Below are positions 1 through 8,488 of a stretch of 64,000 nt of DNA, in pieces. The stretch comes from DAIPJH01 sp036770365 (lineage in GTDB: Bacteria; Pseudomonadota; Alphaproteobacteria; Rickettsiales; UBA998). Each line of letters opens with the position of its first letter. Position 1 is the stretch's first letter. Under the pieces are notes generated by a model, which was given only the letters and a program-made list of their open reading frames with translations, did not search any database and had not been told where the DNA came from. The position numbers were made by a program, and so were the translations under genes. The stretch is from the NCBI GenBank assembly GCA_036770365.1, contig DAIPJH010000007.1:62001-126000 (forward strand), read 5' to 3'.

Positions 1-721
1 TACATTTAAGCGCAATATTACCTGAGAAACCATCTGCGACAATCACATCTGTGTCACCACCTAAAATATTGTTACCTTCAACATACCCCGTAAAGCGCAA
101 CCCCTGCATCTCTTTCAGGCGTGCGGCTGCTTCACGAATCTCTTCATTACCCTTCATTTCTTCAATACCAATGTTCAAAAGCCCAATCGCAGGGTCATGA
201 ATTCCCATCGCTGCACGGGCATACACATGCCCCATCACCGCAAAATCAACGAGATCCTGAGCATCACACTCAACATTTGCACCCAAATCAAGCATCAGGC
301 GATCATGAGACTTATTGGGAACGACTCCAGCAATCGCAGGGCGTTTTACACCTTCTAACGTACGCAGCACCACTTTCGAGATGCCCATCAACGCGCCAGT
401 ATTCCCCGCAGAGACGACGCCATCAGCGCGACCATCTTTGACAGCATCAATAGCGAGACGCATACTGGTATTTTTACCGCGACGAAGCGCGACAGAAGGC
501 TTCTCTTCCGCAGAAACCATTTCATCCGTGTGTACAATCTCACTGACTTTTGCCACACGCGGGTTTTCATCCAGAAGCGGTTTAATCAACCTCTCATCCC
601 CAAAGAAAATAAAACGTGCGTGCCGCCCCGTACCTAAAAAATGGTTTGCACCGCGTACAACCATACCTGGCGCACGATCACCACCCATTGCATCCAGTGC
701 CAGCGTAACCTCTTTGGTCAC
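1..721 (-). CDS. plsX: Phosphate acyltransferase PlsX (3' end beyond window)
   Basis: PlsX converts acyl-ACP and phosphate to acyl-phosphate, the donor for the first acylation of glycerol-3-phosphate in phospholipid synthesis; it is a peripheral membrane enzyme. The reading frame is visible on the minus strand from a GTG start at 719-721, preceded by GGGAGG five bases upstream. The N-terminus reads MTKEVTLALDAMGGDRAPG, and the family motifs SAGNTGALM and DLGANVECD follow. About 240 codons are present and the gene runs off the left edge still open. It lies 80 bp downstream of rpmF in the same direction, the usual rpmF-plsX order; fabH would be expected next, outside the window. Recognition is confident; only the C-terminal part is missing. 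Confidence 0.95.
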   Translation of the reverse strand, partial: MTKEVTLALDAMGGDRAPGMVVRGANHFLGTGRHARFIFFGDERLIKPLLDENPRVAKVSEIVHTDEMVSAEEKPSVALRRGKNTSMRLAIDAVKDGRADGVVSAGNTGALMGISKVVLRTLEGVKRPAIAGVVPNKSHDRLMLDLGANVECDAQDLVDFAVMGHVYARAAMGIHDPAIGLLNIGIEEMKGNEEIREAAARLKEMQGLRFTGYVEGNNILGGDTDVIVADGFSGNIALKC

Positions 722-801
722 AGATGCCTCCCTATCTCTGGAATAACGAAAACACAAAATATGGTATGCACCTTAAGCAAAACCATATTAAACGTCAAGT
801 A

Positions 802-984
802 TTAGACGTTGACTTTTGCTTCCGTTATTTGACGACCCTTGTAATAGCCATCTTTAGAGACATGATGAGGACGATGTAGTTCACCTGAAGTAGAATTTTC
901 AGACACACTCACTTTTGATAACGCATCATGCGAACGACGCATACCGCGTTTTGAAGGGGAGGTTTTTCTCTTAGGAACTGCCAT
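802..984 (-). CDS. rpmF: 50S ribosomal protein L32
   Basis: A small protein of the large ribosomal subunit, 60 residues, beginning MAVPKRKTSPSKRGMRRSHD, which is the standard L32 N-terminus. An in-frame start 33 bases further upstream is possible, but the MAVPK start at 982-984 matches the family and has a GGAG about 8 bases upstream. The protein ends in KGRQITEAKVNV. It lacks the C-terminal zinc-binding cysteines found in some L32 versions, as is common for alphaproteobacteria. The gene is followed at once by plsX, the classic arrangement that couples ribosome and lipid gene expression. Confidence 0.95.
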   Translation of the reverse strand: MAVPKRKTSPSKRGMRRSHDALSKVSVSENSTSGELHRPHHVSKDGYYKGRQITEAKVNV

Positions 985-1050
985 GGCGTTGCTCCAACTT
1001 TCTAGTTTAGTTAACAATAATATATCAAAGACGCGGGAGTATAGAGAGTT

Positions 1051-1080
1051 AAAAAAATAAATCCAGTGGGATTTTAATTT
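1051..1080 (-). terminator. Likely intrinsic terminator after argG
   Basis: Read on the minus strand just past the argG stop, AAATCC and GGATTT can pair around a CACT loop, followed by a run of T residues (1051-1057 on plus is an A-run). The stem is only 6 bp and partly A-T, so the call is moderate. It lies between argG and rpmF. Confidence 0.45.
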
Positions 1081-1103
1081 TTTTACTCTATTTTTCTAAG
1101 TCT

Positions 1104-2324
1104 CTATGACGCTTTTATATTCCCTGCCAAACGCAAGCGCAAGGCACTGAGCTTAATAAAACCCGCTGCATCACGCTGATCGTACACAGAATCTTCCTCA
1201 AACGTCACATGTTGCTCAGAATAGAGGCTATAAGGCGACTTGCGCCCCTCGACCATCACATTTCCTTTGTAAAGTTTGAGGCGCACAGTCCCCGTGACGC
1301 GTGCTTGGGATTTGTCGATAAGTGCTTGCAACATCTCACGCTCTGGTGAAAACCAAAAACCATTATAAATCATCTCAGCATAACGCGGCATCATATCATC
1401 TTTGAGGTGCATCGCACCTCTGTCTAAGGTGATAGACTCAATCGCACGGTGCGCCGCAAGCAAAACCGTTCCCCCTGGAGTTTCATACGCGCCGCGAGAT
1501 TTCATCCCGACATAGCGGTTTTCCACGATATCTGCACGACCAATACCATTCGCGCCGCCGAGTTTATTCAAACGGTCAAGTAAATTTGCAGGTGAGAGCT
1601 TCTCTCCATCAATCGCCACCGCATCGCCTTTTTCAAAGTCAATTTCGATGGTGGTAGGGGTATCTGGCGCAGATTGCGGCGACACGCTAAGGCGGAACAT
1701 ATCATCTTCTGCGTCAGGGCAATTCCAAGGGTTTTCGAGCATTTTGCCTTCATAAGAAATATGTAGCAGGTTCGCATCCATCGAATATGGTGCTTCGCCA
1801 CGCTTGCCTCGAGGGATGGGAATCTGATGTGCTTCGGCATATTCAATCAACTTGGTACGCGAAGTCAAATCCCATTCACGCCAAGGCGCAATCACCTTGA
1901 TGTCTGGTTGTAACGCGTAATAACCCAGTTCAAAACGCACTTGGTCGTTACCCTTGCCCGTTGCACCGTGCGAGACCGCATCTGCTCCAACTTGACGTGC
2001 AATCTCAATCTGACGCTTCGCAATCAGTGGGCGCGCAATCGACGTACCGAGCAGATATGTGCCTTCATAGAGTGCGTTGGCACGAAACATCGGAAACACA
2101 TAATCTCGCACAAATTCTTCACGCAAATCTTCAATAAAAATTTCTTTAACACCCATCATCTCGGCTTTGCCACGCACAGGCTCAAGTTCTTCTCCCTGAC
2201 CAATATCCGCTGTGAACGTCACCACTTCGCAGTTATATTCTTCTTTGAGCCATTTAAGAATTATCGAGGTATCCAGCCCACCAGAATAGGCAAGCACGAC
2301 TTTTTTGACTTTGTTTTTTGACAT
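1104..2324 (-). CDS. argG: Argininosuccinate synthase
   Basis: ArgG joins citrulline and aspartate using ATP to make argininosuccinate, the penultimate step of arginine synthesis in the cytosol. The 406-residue length is typical. The N-terminal ATP-binding P-loop-like motif AYSGGLDTS is at about residues 12-20, and the later signature SHGATGKGNDQVRFEL is intact. The start at 2324 has a GAGAAA-type ribosome site. The gene faces away from the orphan at 2551 and is followed by a weak hairpin terminator. Presence of argG argues for biosynthetic capability rather than an extremely reduced obligate intracellular lifestyle. Confidence 0.97.
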   Translation of the reverse strand: MSKNKVKKVVLAYSGGLDTSIILKWLKEEYNCEVVTFTADIGQGEELEPVRGKAEMMGVKEIFIEDLREEFVRDYVFPMFRANALYEGTYLLGTSIARPLIAKRQIEIARQVGADAVSHGATGKGNDQVRFELGYYALQPDIKVIAPWREWDLTSRTKLIEYAEAHQIPIPRGKRGEAPYSMDANLLHISYEGKMLENPWNCPDAEDDMFRLSVSPQSAPDTPTTIEIDFEKGDAVAIDGEKLSPANLLDRLNKLGGANGIGRADIVENRYVGMKSRGAYETPGGTVLLAAHRAIESITLDRGAMHLKDDMMPRYAEMIYNGFWFSPEREMLQALIDKSQARVTGTVRLKLYKGNVMVEGRKSPYSLYSEQHVTFEEDSVYDQRDAAGFIKLSALRLRLAGNIKAS

Positions 2325-2471
2325 GGTGATTTCTCAGTAAGTAAGTTGCCAGTAACCAGAACTTAGTAGTCTGTTACGCTTTGCCGCCTTCATAATGCAA
2401 GCAGGCTTTTTGTGCAAGGGGTAGATTATTATTAGACCTCTTGTTATAGTGACTGAGATAATAAATAATGA

Positions 2472-2515
2472 TTGTCACACAATCTTCATTTGAGTTTCCG
2501 AAGATACTCTATAAA
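2472..2515 (+). promoter_or_regulatory. Pho-box-like promoter of orphan 2551
   Basis: TTGTCAC-ACAA-TCTTCAT occupies 2472-2489, two 7-mers at an 11-bp period. A TATAAA hexamer follows at 2510-2515 after 20 nt. The repeat arrangement matches the other boxes in this window, but the spacer is longer than the 10 nt seen at five of the sites, so a further activator site or a different -10 is possible. Confidence 0.5.
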
Positions 2516-2550
2516 ATCATGCCATTGTTTATTATAGCGAAGGATTTATC

Positions 2551-3117
2551 ATGTCGGCTGAGATTTCCACGTCTCCATCTACCCCAGCGATCACCCATTT
2601 TATCCTTGACGAAGGCAGCAAAGGCGGGGTTGCTTCCATGGCCTCAGGTTATAATAGAAGCGACAAATCATTGGTTGAGGCAATCAAAACTCGTTATCCA
2701 CACGCACATATCGAAACCATTCACCATAACCATGACAACCTTGAAGCCGCCCTTCAAGCCATTGAACATAGCTTTGAACATGATAAAATAAATGCCGTAT
2801 TCCTAGGCTTCAGCGCAGAGGACAAACACACTAAACTCGCCTCTGCTGCTAATGAAGCCGGACTCACCACCCTGATTTTACATAATCAACACTACCCGCT
2901 CGACCGCGAAGTTGCCAATTTACGCGATGAGTTACGAGGCGGCGAAGATGCAGTGTTCCTTACCAATGGCTACACTGGCAAACCAGATGCTATACTTGAC
3001 CATCTTGAAAAGCTGCATACAAAAGTGCAAACACACGAAACACCTGCGGCTATTGTTGGCAATGGTGCAGTTGCAGGCAAGGTCCATGCGCAAAAACTAG
3101 ACGGGCGAACACTCTAA
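2551..3117 (+). CDS. Orphan protein of unknown function, 188 aa
   Basis: I do not recognise this protein. It has no signal peptide or membrane segment and looks like a soluble alpha/beta domain: strand-like stretches such as ITHFILDE, KINAVFLGF, LTTLILHN and DAVFLTNGY alternate with helices, and a GSKGG segment lies near residue 25. A low-complexity Ser/Thr/Pro N-terminus precedes the fold. The ATG at 2551 has AAGGA about 6 bases upstream. Downstream, marC starts 67 bp later on the same strand. The gene carries the Pho-box-like promoter shared by other orphans in the window, which suggests membership of that regulon rather than a role linked to argG or marC. Confidence 0.8.
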   Translation: MSAEISTSPSTPAITHFILDEGSKGGVASMASGYNRSDKSLVEAIKTRYPHAHIETIHHNHDNLEAALQAIEHSFEHDKINAVFLGFSAEDKHTKLASAANEAGLTTLILHNQHYPLDREVANLRDELRGGEDAVFLTNGYTGKPDAILDHLEKLHTKVQTHETPAAIVGNGAVAGKVHAQKLDGRTL

Positions 3118-3184
3118 GATTAAAGCTCCCCCTTCCCTTTTTCTTTTTTCGCTGATAGTCTACCTAGCAATTAGCGGAGAAAAT

Positions 3185-3817
3185 ATGGAATTAGAATTTA
3201 TCAGAACAGCGTTTATCACGATGTTCGTGGCAATTGACCCAATTGGGTTGGCGGCGATTTTTCTGACGTTGACCTCACACATGACGTTGGAAGACCGTAA
3301 AAACACCGCAACCCGTGCGGTGGTCATCGCCTTCACTATTCTTACCGCCACAGCCTTTGGTGGTGAACCCTTACTTAGAACCGTTGGGATCGGCATCCCA
3401 GCCTTTCGTATTGCAGGCGGTATTCTTCTCTTTATCATTGCGATTGAAATGGTATTTGAAAAACGCGTGGAGCGCAAAAGCCACACTGCCACCAATGAAG
3501 TCACCTATGATCCACCACATAAAATTGCTGCTTGTCCGCTAGCAATTCCCTTAATGGCAGGACCAGGTGCTATCACCGCAACCATTTTACAAACCAACCA
3601 AACCCACGGAAACCTTATCAATCTTTTTGGATTTGTAGGTGTGCTTGGAGTTGTCTTATTTTCCTGCTTACTTGTTTTTCGAGCGGCGAATACCATTGAT
3701 AGGTTACTTGGTGTCACAGGGCGTATGGTACTATCACGCATGCTCGGCGTGTTACTCTCTGCCCTTGCCATCCAAATTGTTGGAGACGGCGCGGCAGCGT
3801 TTATTGCTACGCACTAG
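3185..3817 (+). CDS. MarC/NAAT family integral membrane protein
   Basis: A 210-residue inner-membrane protein with about six hydrophobic segments and the family opening AFITMFVAIDPIGLAAIFL, plus the second conserved region PLAIPLMAGPGAITATIL near residue 117. MarC/UPF0056 proteins are often named multiple-antibiotic-resistance or NAAT transporters, but their substrate is not settled. The ATG at 3185 follows GGAG by five bases. It lies between the orphan at 2551 and thrS, with spacing that could allow a shared transcript. I am confident of the family but not of a transported substrate. Confidence 0.9.
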   Translation: MELEFIRTAFITMFVAIDPIGLAAIFLTLTSHMTLEDRKNTATRAVVIAFTILTATAFGGEPLLRTVGIGIPAFRIAGGILLFIIAIEMVFEKRVERKSHTATNEVTYDPPHKIAACPLAIPLMAGPGAITATILQTNQTHGNLINLFGFVGVLGVVLFSCLLVFRAANTIDRLLGVTGRMVLSRMLGVLLSALAIQIVGDGAAAFIATH

Positions 3818-3929
3818 GGTTTTTCTTCTCTTCCCTTTTGAGAGAGGATTTTACACAAAACCACCACTTGAACATCATACGAAAAAGGCGTAAAGCTAGT
3901 GTCCTTTTAATTTTCTCTATGAGTACCCC

Positions 3930-5900
3930 ATGCCTAATGCTGCCGCTGCCTCTTCCGCTTTGCCTGTGAATATTACCCTACCTGATGGTAGTGTGCGTGC
4001 TTACGACGCACCTGTGACAGGCTTCGAAGTTGCAGAATCCATCGGCGCAGGACTTGCAAAGGCTGCATTAGCGATGAAAGTGAACGGCGTACAGCGCGAC
4101 CTTAGCGAACTCATCAGCAAAGATAGCAAACTTGCTATTCTCACTATCAAGGATGAAGAAGGTTTAGAGATTATGCGCCATACCACCACCGCACAGGTGT
4201 TGGCACGTGCCATCAAAATGCTCTGGCCAACGGCGGAACTGGCGATTGGCCCTACAATCGATCATGGCTTTTATTACGATATTGACCTCGCGTATAAAAT
4301 CGCCCCTGAAGATTTACCAAAAATTGAAGCCAAAATGCGCGAAATCATTGCCTCTGGTGCAACGATTAAGCGCGAAATGTGGGCGCGTGATGAAGCAATT
4401 GCAATGTTTGAGCTTCGTGGGGAGTCTTATAAAGCTGATCTTATCTGCCGTGCTGCCGAAGATGACACCACCGAAGCGGGCAAAATCTCACTTTACCGTC
4501 AAGGCGCAGGCGACGATGCGTTTATCGACTTATGTCGTGGACCGCATGTACCACATCTGAAGCATATTTCTACTGCGTTCAAACTGACCAAACTTGCCGG
4601 TGCATACTGGCGCGGTGACTCTAACAACCAAATGCTACAACGTATTTATGGGATTTCTTTTGCTTCGCAAAAAGAATTGGATGCGCATCTGCATATGTTA
4701 GAAGAAGCTGAAAAACGTGACCACCGCAAACTTGGTCGCCAACTTGACCTTTTCCACATGCAAGAAGAAGCAATTGGGCAGGTGTTTTGGCATGATAAAG
4801 GCTGGACACTGTATCGCACGATTGAGGAATATATCCGCCGCAAAATAAAGCGTGATGGTTATATCGAAGTTAAAACCCCGATTTTGGTTGACCGTACTTT
4901 ATGGGAAAAATCAGGTCACTGGGAAAAATTCCGCGAAAACATGTTCACCGTCAAAGATGAAGAGCGTGACCTTGCTATCAAACCAATGAACTGCCCTTGC
5001 CATGTGCAGATTTTTAACCAAGGAATCAAGTCTTACCGTGATCTACCACTGCGTATGGCAGAGTTTGGCTCGTGCCACCGCAATGAGTCTTCGGGTTCGC
5101 TGCACGGTTTAATGCGTGTACGTGCGATGGTGCAAGATGATGCGCATATTTTCTGCACTGAAGAGCAAATCCTTTCTGAGACTCGTGCGTTCTGTACGCT
5201 TCTTCAAGAAGTCTATGATGAACTTGGCTTTAAAGATGTGCGTGTAAAACTCGCCACTCGTCCAGAACTGCGCGCTGGCGATGAGGAAACATGGGATAAA
5301 GCAGAAAGCTCTTTAGAAAAAGCCGTACAGGCTTGCGGGTTGGAATATGTCATCACCGAAGGTGAAGGCGCGTTTTATGGCCCTAAATTAGAGTTTCACT
5401 TACGCGACTCAATTGGTCGTAGCTGGCAGTGCGGCACATTACAGCTAGATTTCGTACTTCCAGAACGCTTGGACGCAAATTATATCGGCGAAGATAACGC
5501 AAAACATCGTCCTGTCATGCTACACCGTGCGATTCTTGGCTCGCTGGAGCGTTTCATTGGTATCTTGATTGAAGAATATGCGGGTAAATTTCCACTTTGG
5601 CTTGCGCCTGTACAAGTGGCAGTTTGCACCATCACCAATGACCAAGATGCTTACGGCTATGAAGTCACTGCCGCGCTCAAAGCAGCAGGGCTAAAGGTCA
5701 TCATGGATAATGCAGCAAATAAAATCAACTATAAGGTGCGTGAACATTCTGAAGGCAAGATCCCCGTGATTATTGCTCTTGGCGCACGTGAAGCAGCAGA
5801 ACGTACCGTTGCCATTCGCCGCCTCGGTTCTGATAAACAAGAATTCATCTCGCTAGATGATGCTATCTCAGCACTTGTCAAAGAAGCCACAATGCCGTAA
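3930..5900 (+). CDS. thrS: Threonyl-tRNA synthetase
   Basis: ThrRS charges tRNA-Thr with threonine. The 656 residues show the TGS domain (about 12-75), the N2 editing domain with IGPTIDHGFYYDID and DLCRGPHVP, the class II catalytic core with the zinc-ligand region NCPCHVQIF, RMAEFGSCHRNE and LHGLMRVR, and a C-terminal anticodon-binding domain. It aligns well with the E. coli enzyme throughout. One oddity is that the editing motif, RHSCAH in E. coli, reads RHTTTAQ here, so the second histidine appears replaced by Gln89 with one extra residue. The start at 3930 has no strong ribosome site. infC follows, the common thrS-infC pair. Confidence 0.97.
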   Translation: MPNAAAASSALPVNITLPDGSVRAYDAPVTGFEVAESIGAGLAKAALAMKVNGVQRDLSELISKDSKLAILTIKDEEGLEIMRHTTTAQVLARAIKMLWPTAELAIGPTIDHGFYYDIDLAYKIAPEDLPKIEAKMREIIASGATIKREMWARDEAIAMFELRGESYKADLICRAAEDDTTEAGKISLYRQGAGDDAFIDLCRGPHVPHLKHISTAFKLTKLAGAYWRGDSNNQMLQRIYGISFASQKELDAHLHMLEEAEKRDHRKLGRQLDLFHMQEEAIGQVFWHDKGWTLYRTIEEYIRRKIKRDGYIEVKTPILVDRTLWEKSGHWEKFRENMFTVKDEERDLAIKPMNCPCHVQIFNQGIKSYRDLPLRMAEFGSCHRNESSGSLHGLMRVRAMVQDDAHIFCTEEQILSETRAFCTLLQEVYDELGFKDVRVKLATRPELRAGDEETWDKAESSLEKAVQACGLEYVITEGEGAFYGPKLEFHLRDSIGRSWQCGTLQLDFVLPERLDANYIGEDNAKHRPVMLHRAILGSLERFIGILIEEYAGKFPLWLAPVQVAVCTITNDQDAYGYEVTAALKAAGLKVIMDNAANKINYKVREHSEGKIPVIIALGAREAAERTVAIRRLGSDKQEFISLDDAISALVKEATMP

Positions 5901-5911
5901 GAGAGTTGTGA

Positions 5912-5993
5912 GTTGTCAGTTATGAGGTATGAGTAGTATCGTATAATTCATGATATCTTAACACTCATAACTCATAACTTTTAACTGACAACC
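5912..5993. repeat. Imperfect inverted repeat between thrS and infC
   Basis: The left arm GTTGTCAGTTATGAGGTATG (from 5912) matches the reverse complement of the right arm, which reads ACTCATAACTCATAAC then TTTTAACTGACAAC (ending 5992), with a small bulge. The arms are AT-rich and have no T-tract directly after them, so this is not a typical terminator. The ACTCATAACTCATAACT unit recurs at 34211-34266, which suggests a dispersed repeat family. Confidence 0.6.
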
Positions 5994-6015
5994 AACAAAA
6001 GGACAAACAAGGCAC

Positions 6016-6537
6016 ATGAGTACAAAGATTGACGAACCAAGAATCAATAATCAAATCCGCGTTGAAAAAATTCGTTTGGTTGGCGCAGATGGAGAAATGA
6101 TAGGTGTCGTGACCGTTCCTGAGGGGTTACGCCTCGCTCGTGAAGCTGGTTTAGACTTGGTAGAAGTGTCCCCCAATGCTGCGCCGCCTGTGTGCAAAAT
6201 ATTGGACTATGGCAAGTTCAAATATGAACAGCAAAAGAAAGCCGCCGAAGCTCGTAAAAAGCAAAAGATTGTTGTCATCAAAGAAGTCAAACTTCGCCCT
6301 GGGATTGACAAACATGACCTTGAAGTCAAACTAAAAGCCGTACATAAGTTTTTGGAAGAAGGTGATAAAGTCAAGCTAACCCTTCGCTTCCGTGGCCGTG
6401 AGATGTCTCACCAAGAAATTGGGATGAGACTCCTAGAGAAAGTACGTGAAGATCTTGGCACAAGCGTCAAGGTCGAGCATGAACCTAAGCTAGAGGGTCG
6501 TCAGGTTATCATGATTGTTGCCCCTGCCCCTAAATAA
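6016..6537 (+). CDS. infC: Translation initiation factor IF-3
   Basis: IF-3 binds the 30S subunit, prevents premature subunit joining and checks start-codon selection. The 173 residues include the N-domain motif EPRINNQIRVEKIRLV, the basic linker EQQKKAAEARKKQK and the C-domain KEVKLRPGIDKHDLEVKLK. It starts with a plain ATG at 6016 rather than the rare AUU start used for autoregulation in E. coli, with AAGG a few bases upstream. It follows thrS after a 115-bp spacer holding an inverted repeat, and a strong hairpin terminator lies downstream. Confidence 0.97.
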   Translation: MSTKIDEPRINNQIRVEKIRLVGADGEMIGVVTVPEGLRLAREAGLDLVEVSPNAAPPVCKILDYGKFKYEQQKKAAEARKKQKIVVIKEVKLRPGIDKHDLEVKLKAVHKFLEEGDKVKLTLRFRGREMSHQEIGMRLLEKVREDLGTSVKVEHEPKLEGRQVIMIVAPAPK

Positions 6538-6662
6538 TCGTGGTAATACCCTCAACTATATTACAATTTCCCATTCTCTGAGAAATTAGCCATATACTGA
6601 TTTGAGAAAAGCTCTCCAATGCGTGACAATGAGAAAAAACTTAAATCAAACAAGTATAAACA

Positions 6663-6699
6663 CAAAAAACGGAAGTCACCACCGACTTCCGTTTTTTTT
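6663..6699. terminator. Bidirectional intrinsic terminator
   Basis: AAAAACGGAAGTC (6665-6677) pairs perfectly with GACTTCCGTTTTT (6684-6696) around a 6-nt loop, with A-run and T-run on the two sides. It can end transcripts of infC from the left and of the outer-membrane protein gene from the right. Confidence 0.9.
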
Positions 6700-6723
6700 A
6701 TTCCATAGCCACCTCAGCTAGAC

Positions 6724-7383
6724 CTAGAAGCGGAAACGCGCTCCAGCCTCTACACGGTGTGACTGATAATCAAAGCTGGTCGCACTCGCAGCCGCGCCGA
6801 TGGTTGGGTCAATGGTATCAAAGAAACGATAACCAACCCCCCACTGCGTGTAAGGAAGAAGCTCTGGCTCATAATAAACCCCTGCCAATGCCTGATATGC
6901 AAAAACAGTATCACTGCCATTCACACCCAACGAAGTTGACTCCATATTAACTTTTGCATATCCAGCACCCAAGCCAACATAAGGCTTAAAACCTGTATCA
7001 GAGCTGAAATCATAAAAAACATTGCCCATATATGCGTCTACTTTGACATCACCTGAAGCAAGACCCGCCACACTTGAGAGTGAATCAACATTGTTTTCGC
7101 TGTGATCATACTCAAACTCAAGACGCAACGCATCAAAAACACTACCCATGCCAGTCGCGCTGCCACCTGTTGGCATATACCCCAAAGACGCACCCGCCCC
7201 CCAGCCAGAATCAAACGCCAAATCACCGGCAGAAACGCCACCGCGTTCAATTTTGTTTTCCGCCACAAACGGCACAGAACCATGTAAACCCACATACCAT
7301 TTCGGCCAACGTGCTTCATCTGCATGCGCGGCTACACCTACTAACGCCACCACTAAACCCGATAATGCTGCAATCTTTTTCAT
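6724..7383 (-). CDS. Outer-membrane beta-barrel protein
   Basis: A 219-residue exported protein with a Sec signal peptide (MKKIAALSGLVVALVGVAAHA, cleavage after AHA near residue 21). The mature part has alternating hydrophobic strands rich in Gly and aromatic residues, for example WYVGLHGSVPF, GAGASLGYMP, KPYVGLGAGYAKV and YTQWGVGYRFF, and ends in RFRF with a C-terminal phenylalanine as expected for BAM-inserted barrels. It resembles the small OmpA-like/OmpW-like eight-strand porin family (OMP_b-brl). No periplasmic peptidoglycan-binding domain is present. It is monocistronic between a strong terminator and tRNA-Leu. Confidence 0.85.
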   Translation of the reverse strand: MKKIAALSGLVVALVGVAAHADEARWPKWYVGLHGSVPFVAENKIERGGVSAGDLAFDSGWGAGASLGYMPTGGSATGMGSVFDALRLEFEYDHSENNVDSLSSVAGLASGDVKVDAYMGNVFYDFSSDTGFKPYVGLGAGYAKVNMESTSLGVNGSDTVFAYQALAGVYYEPELLPYTQWGVGYRFFDTIDPTIGAAASATSFDYQSHRVEAGARFRF

Positions 7384-7555
7384 AGTAATCTCCGCAGGTT
7401 TTTCTATATATTGTATACTACCTTCTCAGGCTCATACTATACTCATACATAATCACATACACAAAGACAAGCCCAAGCAGAAAAACTTTTCTTCTTTGCT
7501 GTATTTTATCTTGACGTACGCTATAAAAACAGGCTTTTTAGCCACACACAACGCT

Positions 7556-7639
7556 GCCCGCGTGGTGAAATGGTAAACACTGCGGACTTAAAATCCGTTG
7601 CCTTCGGGCTTGCCGGTTCAAGTCCGGCCGCGGGCACCA
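7556..7639 (+). tRNA. tRNA-Leu (anticodon UAA)
   Basis: The acceptor arms GCCCGCG (7556-7562) and CGCGGGC (7629-7635) pair perfectly. The anticodon stem GCGGA/TCCGT encloses CTTAAAA, giving the UAA anticodon. A long variable arm (TTGCCTTCGGGCTT) marks a class II tRNA, the T-arm is GCCGG-TTCAAGT-CCGGC, and CCA is encoded. An antisense reading frame over this gene is spurious. Confidence 0.96.
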
Positions 7640-7640
7640 C

Positions 7641-7690
7641 TTCGGAACAATGGTTCCGAAAAGCGGTTCGAGTCCGCGCTGGAGCCTTAG
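7641..7690 (+). other. tRNA-like 3' fragment beside tRNA-Leu
   Basis: Immediately after the tRNA there is a perfect hairpin TTCGGAAC-AATG-GTTCCGAA (7641-7660), followed by GCGG-TTCGAGT-CCGC (7663-7677), which has the form of a T-arm, and then GCTGGAGCC without CCA. Together these look like the variable arm, T-arm and acceptor 3' half of a decayed class II tRNA. No matching 5' half is visible. It could mark an old integration junction; this is tentative. Confidence 0.3.
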
Positions 7691-7786
7691 TTGGCCCTGG
7701 TTCTAATTTTGCGCGATTGCTCGATACCCGATTTGGGCGTATATAATAGAAATCGAGGTATAACAAAACGATGGGCGGTTCTAACT

Positions 7787-8488
7787 ATGTTGTCTAAATT
7801 AGCACTATCGATACTATTAGTTTACTCATCAGCTTTTGCAGCAGAGGCCGCAAGTCAGACCGATAATTTAATTGTTCCAGGCGAACGTGTAGGGATTCTA
7901 ACCCCTGCAATTACAGAAACCGAATTGAAACGTGTATTGCCGGAGAATCAAATCAGGCGAATATTGTATGATGTAGGTGAAGGCGAATACCATTGCGCTA
8001 CCGAAGTTTTCCCAAATTCAGAAAAAGCCGCAACGATTATTTGGGGAAGTGATAAAGCCCTTTATGAACCATATAAAGATGGCGATGCTTCTCAAAAGAG
8101 ATGTGATGCTGTTCCTCCACTTTATGACGCACAATTTGTAGCGATTGAAAAAAGCAGTTTTTATTGGCGTACGGTTAATGGCATAGGCGCTGGAATGAAT
8201 CTGATGCAACTGGAGAAGGCCAACCATGCGCCCATAACGTTTTCTATCTGCGAATGTGATTACGGCGGGAATGTAATGAATTGGAACAAAGGAAAATTTA
8301 GCCCAAATCTCTATATGCACTTAGATTATTATTCTAAAGGTGATCTTCAACCCAGTTTAGAGCGTTATATTACAAAACCGAATCAAGGTGTGGATTCAAC
8401 TGATGTGCCTTCTAAGTTGAAGTCGAAAATTAGTATCGAGAAAATAATAGTTTATTTTGACAAGACCAATCCTTCAGAACTCCAATAA
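7787..8488 (+). CDS. Secreted protein of unknown function, 233 aa
   Basis: The protein starts with a clear Sec signal peptide, MLSKLALSILLVYSSAFAAEA, from ATG 7787; longer in-frame starts upstream are unlikely because they would bury it. The mature region has an N-terminal segment VGILTPAITETELKRVLPEN, six cysteines in CATEVF, RCDAV and SICECDYGG style positions, and conserved-looking aromatic residues (SSFYWRTVNGIGAGMNLMQLE). I have no confident family; it resembles uncharacterised periplasmic proteins of proteobacteria. It sits alone between tRNA-Leu with tRNA-like debris and an AT-rich terminator, consistent with an acquired single-gene insertion, although no integrase is present. Confidence 0.75.
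   Translation: MLSKLALSILLVYSSAFAAEAASQTDNLIVPGERVGILTPAITETELKRVLPENQIRRILYDVGEGEYHCATEVFPNSEKAATIIWGSDKALYEPYKDGDASQKRCDAVPPLYDAQFVAIEKSSFYWRTVNGIGAGMNLMQLEKANHAPITFSICECDYGGNVMNWNKGKFSPNLYMHLDYYSKGDLQPSLERYITKPNQGVDSTDVPSKLKSKISIEKIIVYFDKTNPSELQ

Noticed and set aside
2468..2791. Alternative 107-aa plus-strand frame overlapping the start of the 2551 gene
   Set aside because: It runs through the promoter and overlaps in another frame; composition and ribosome site favour the 2551 frame.
7521..7766. 81-aa minus-strand reading frame containing GLEPASPKATDFKSAV
   Set aside because: It is the antisense of tRNA-Leu; this recurring spurious peptide is a known annotation artefact.
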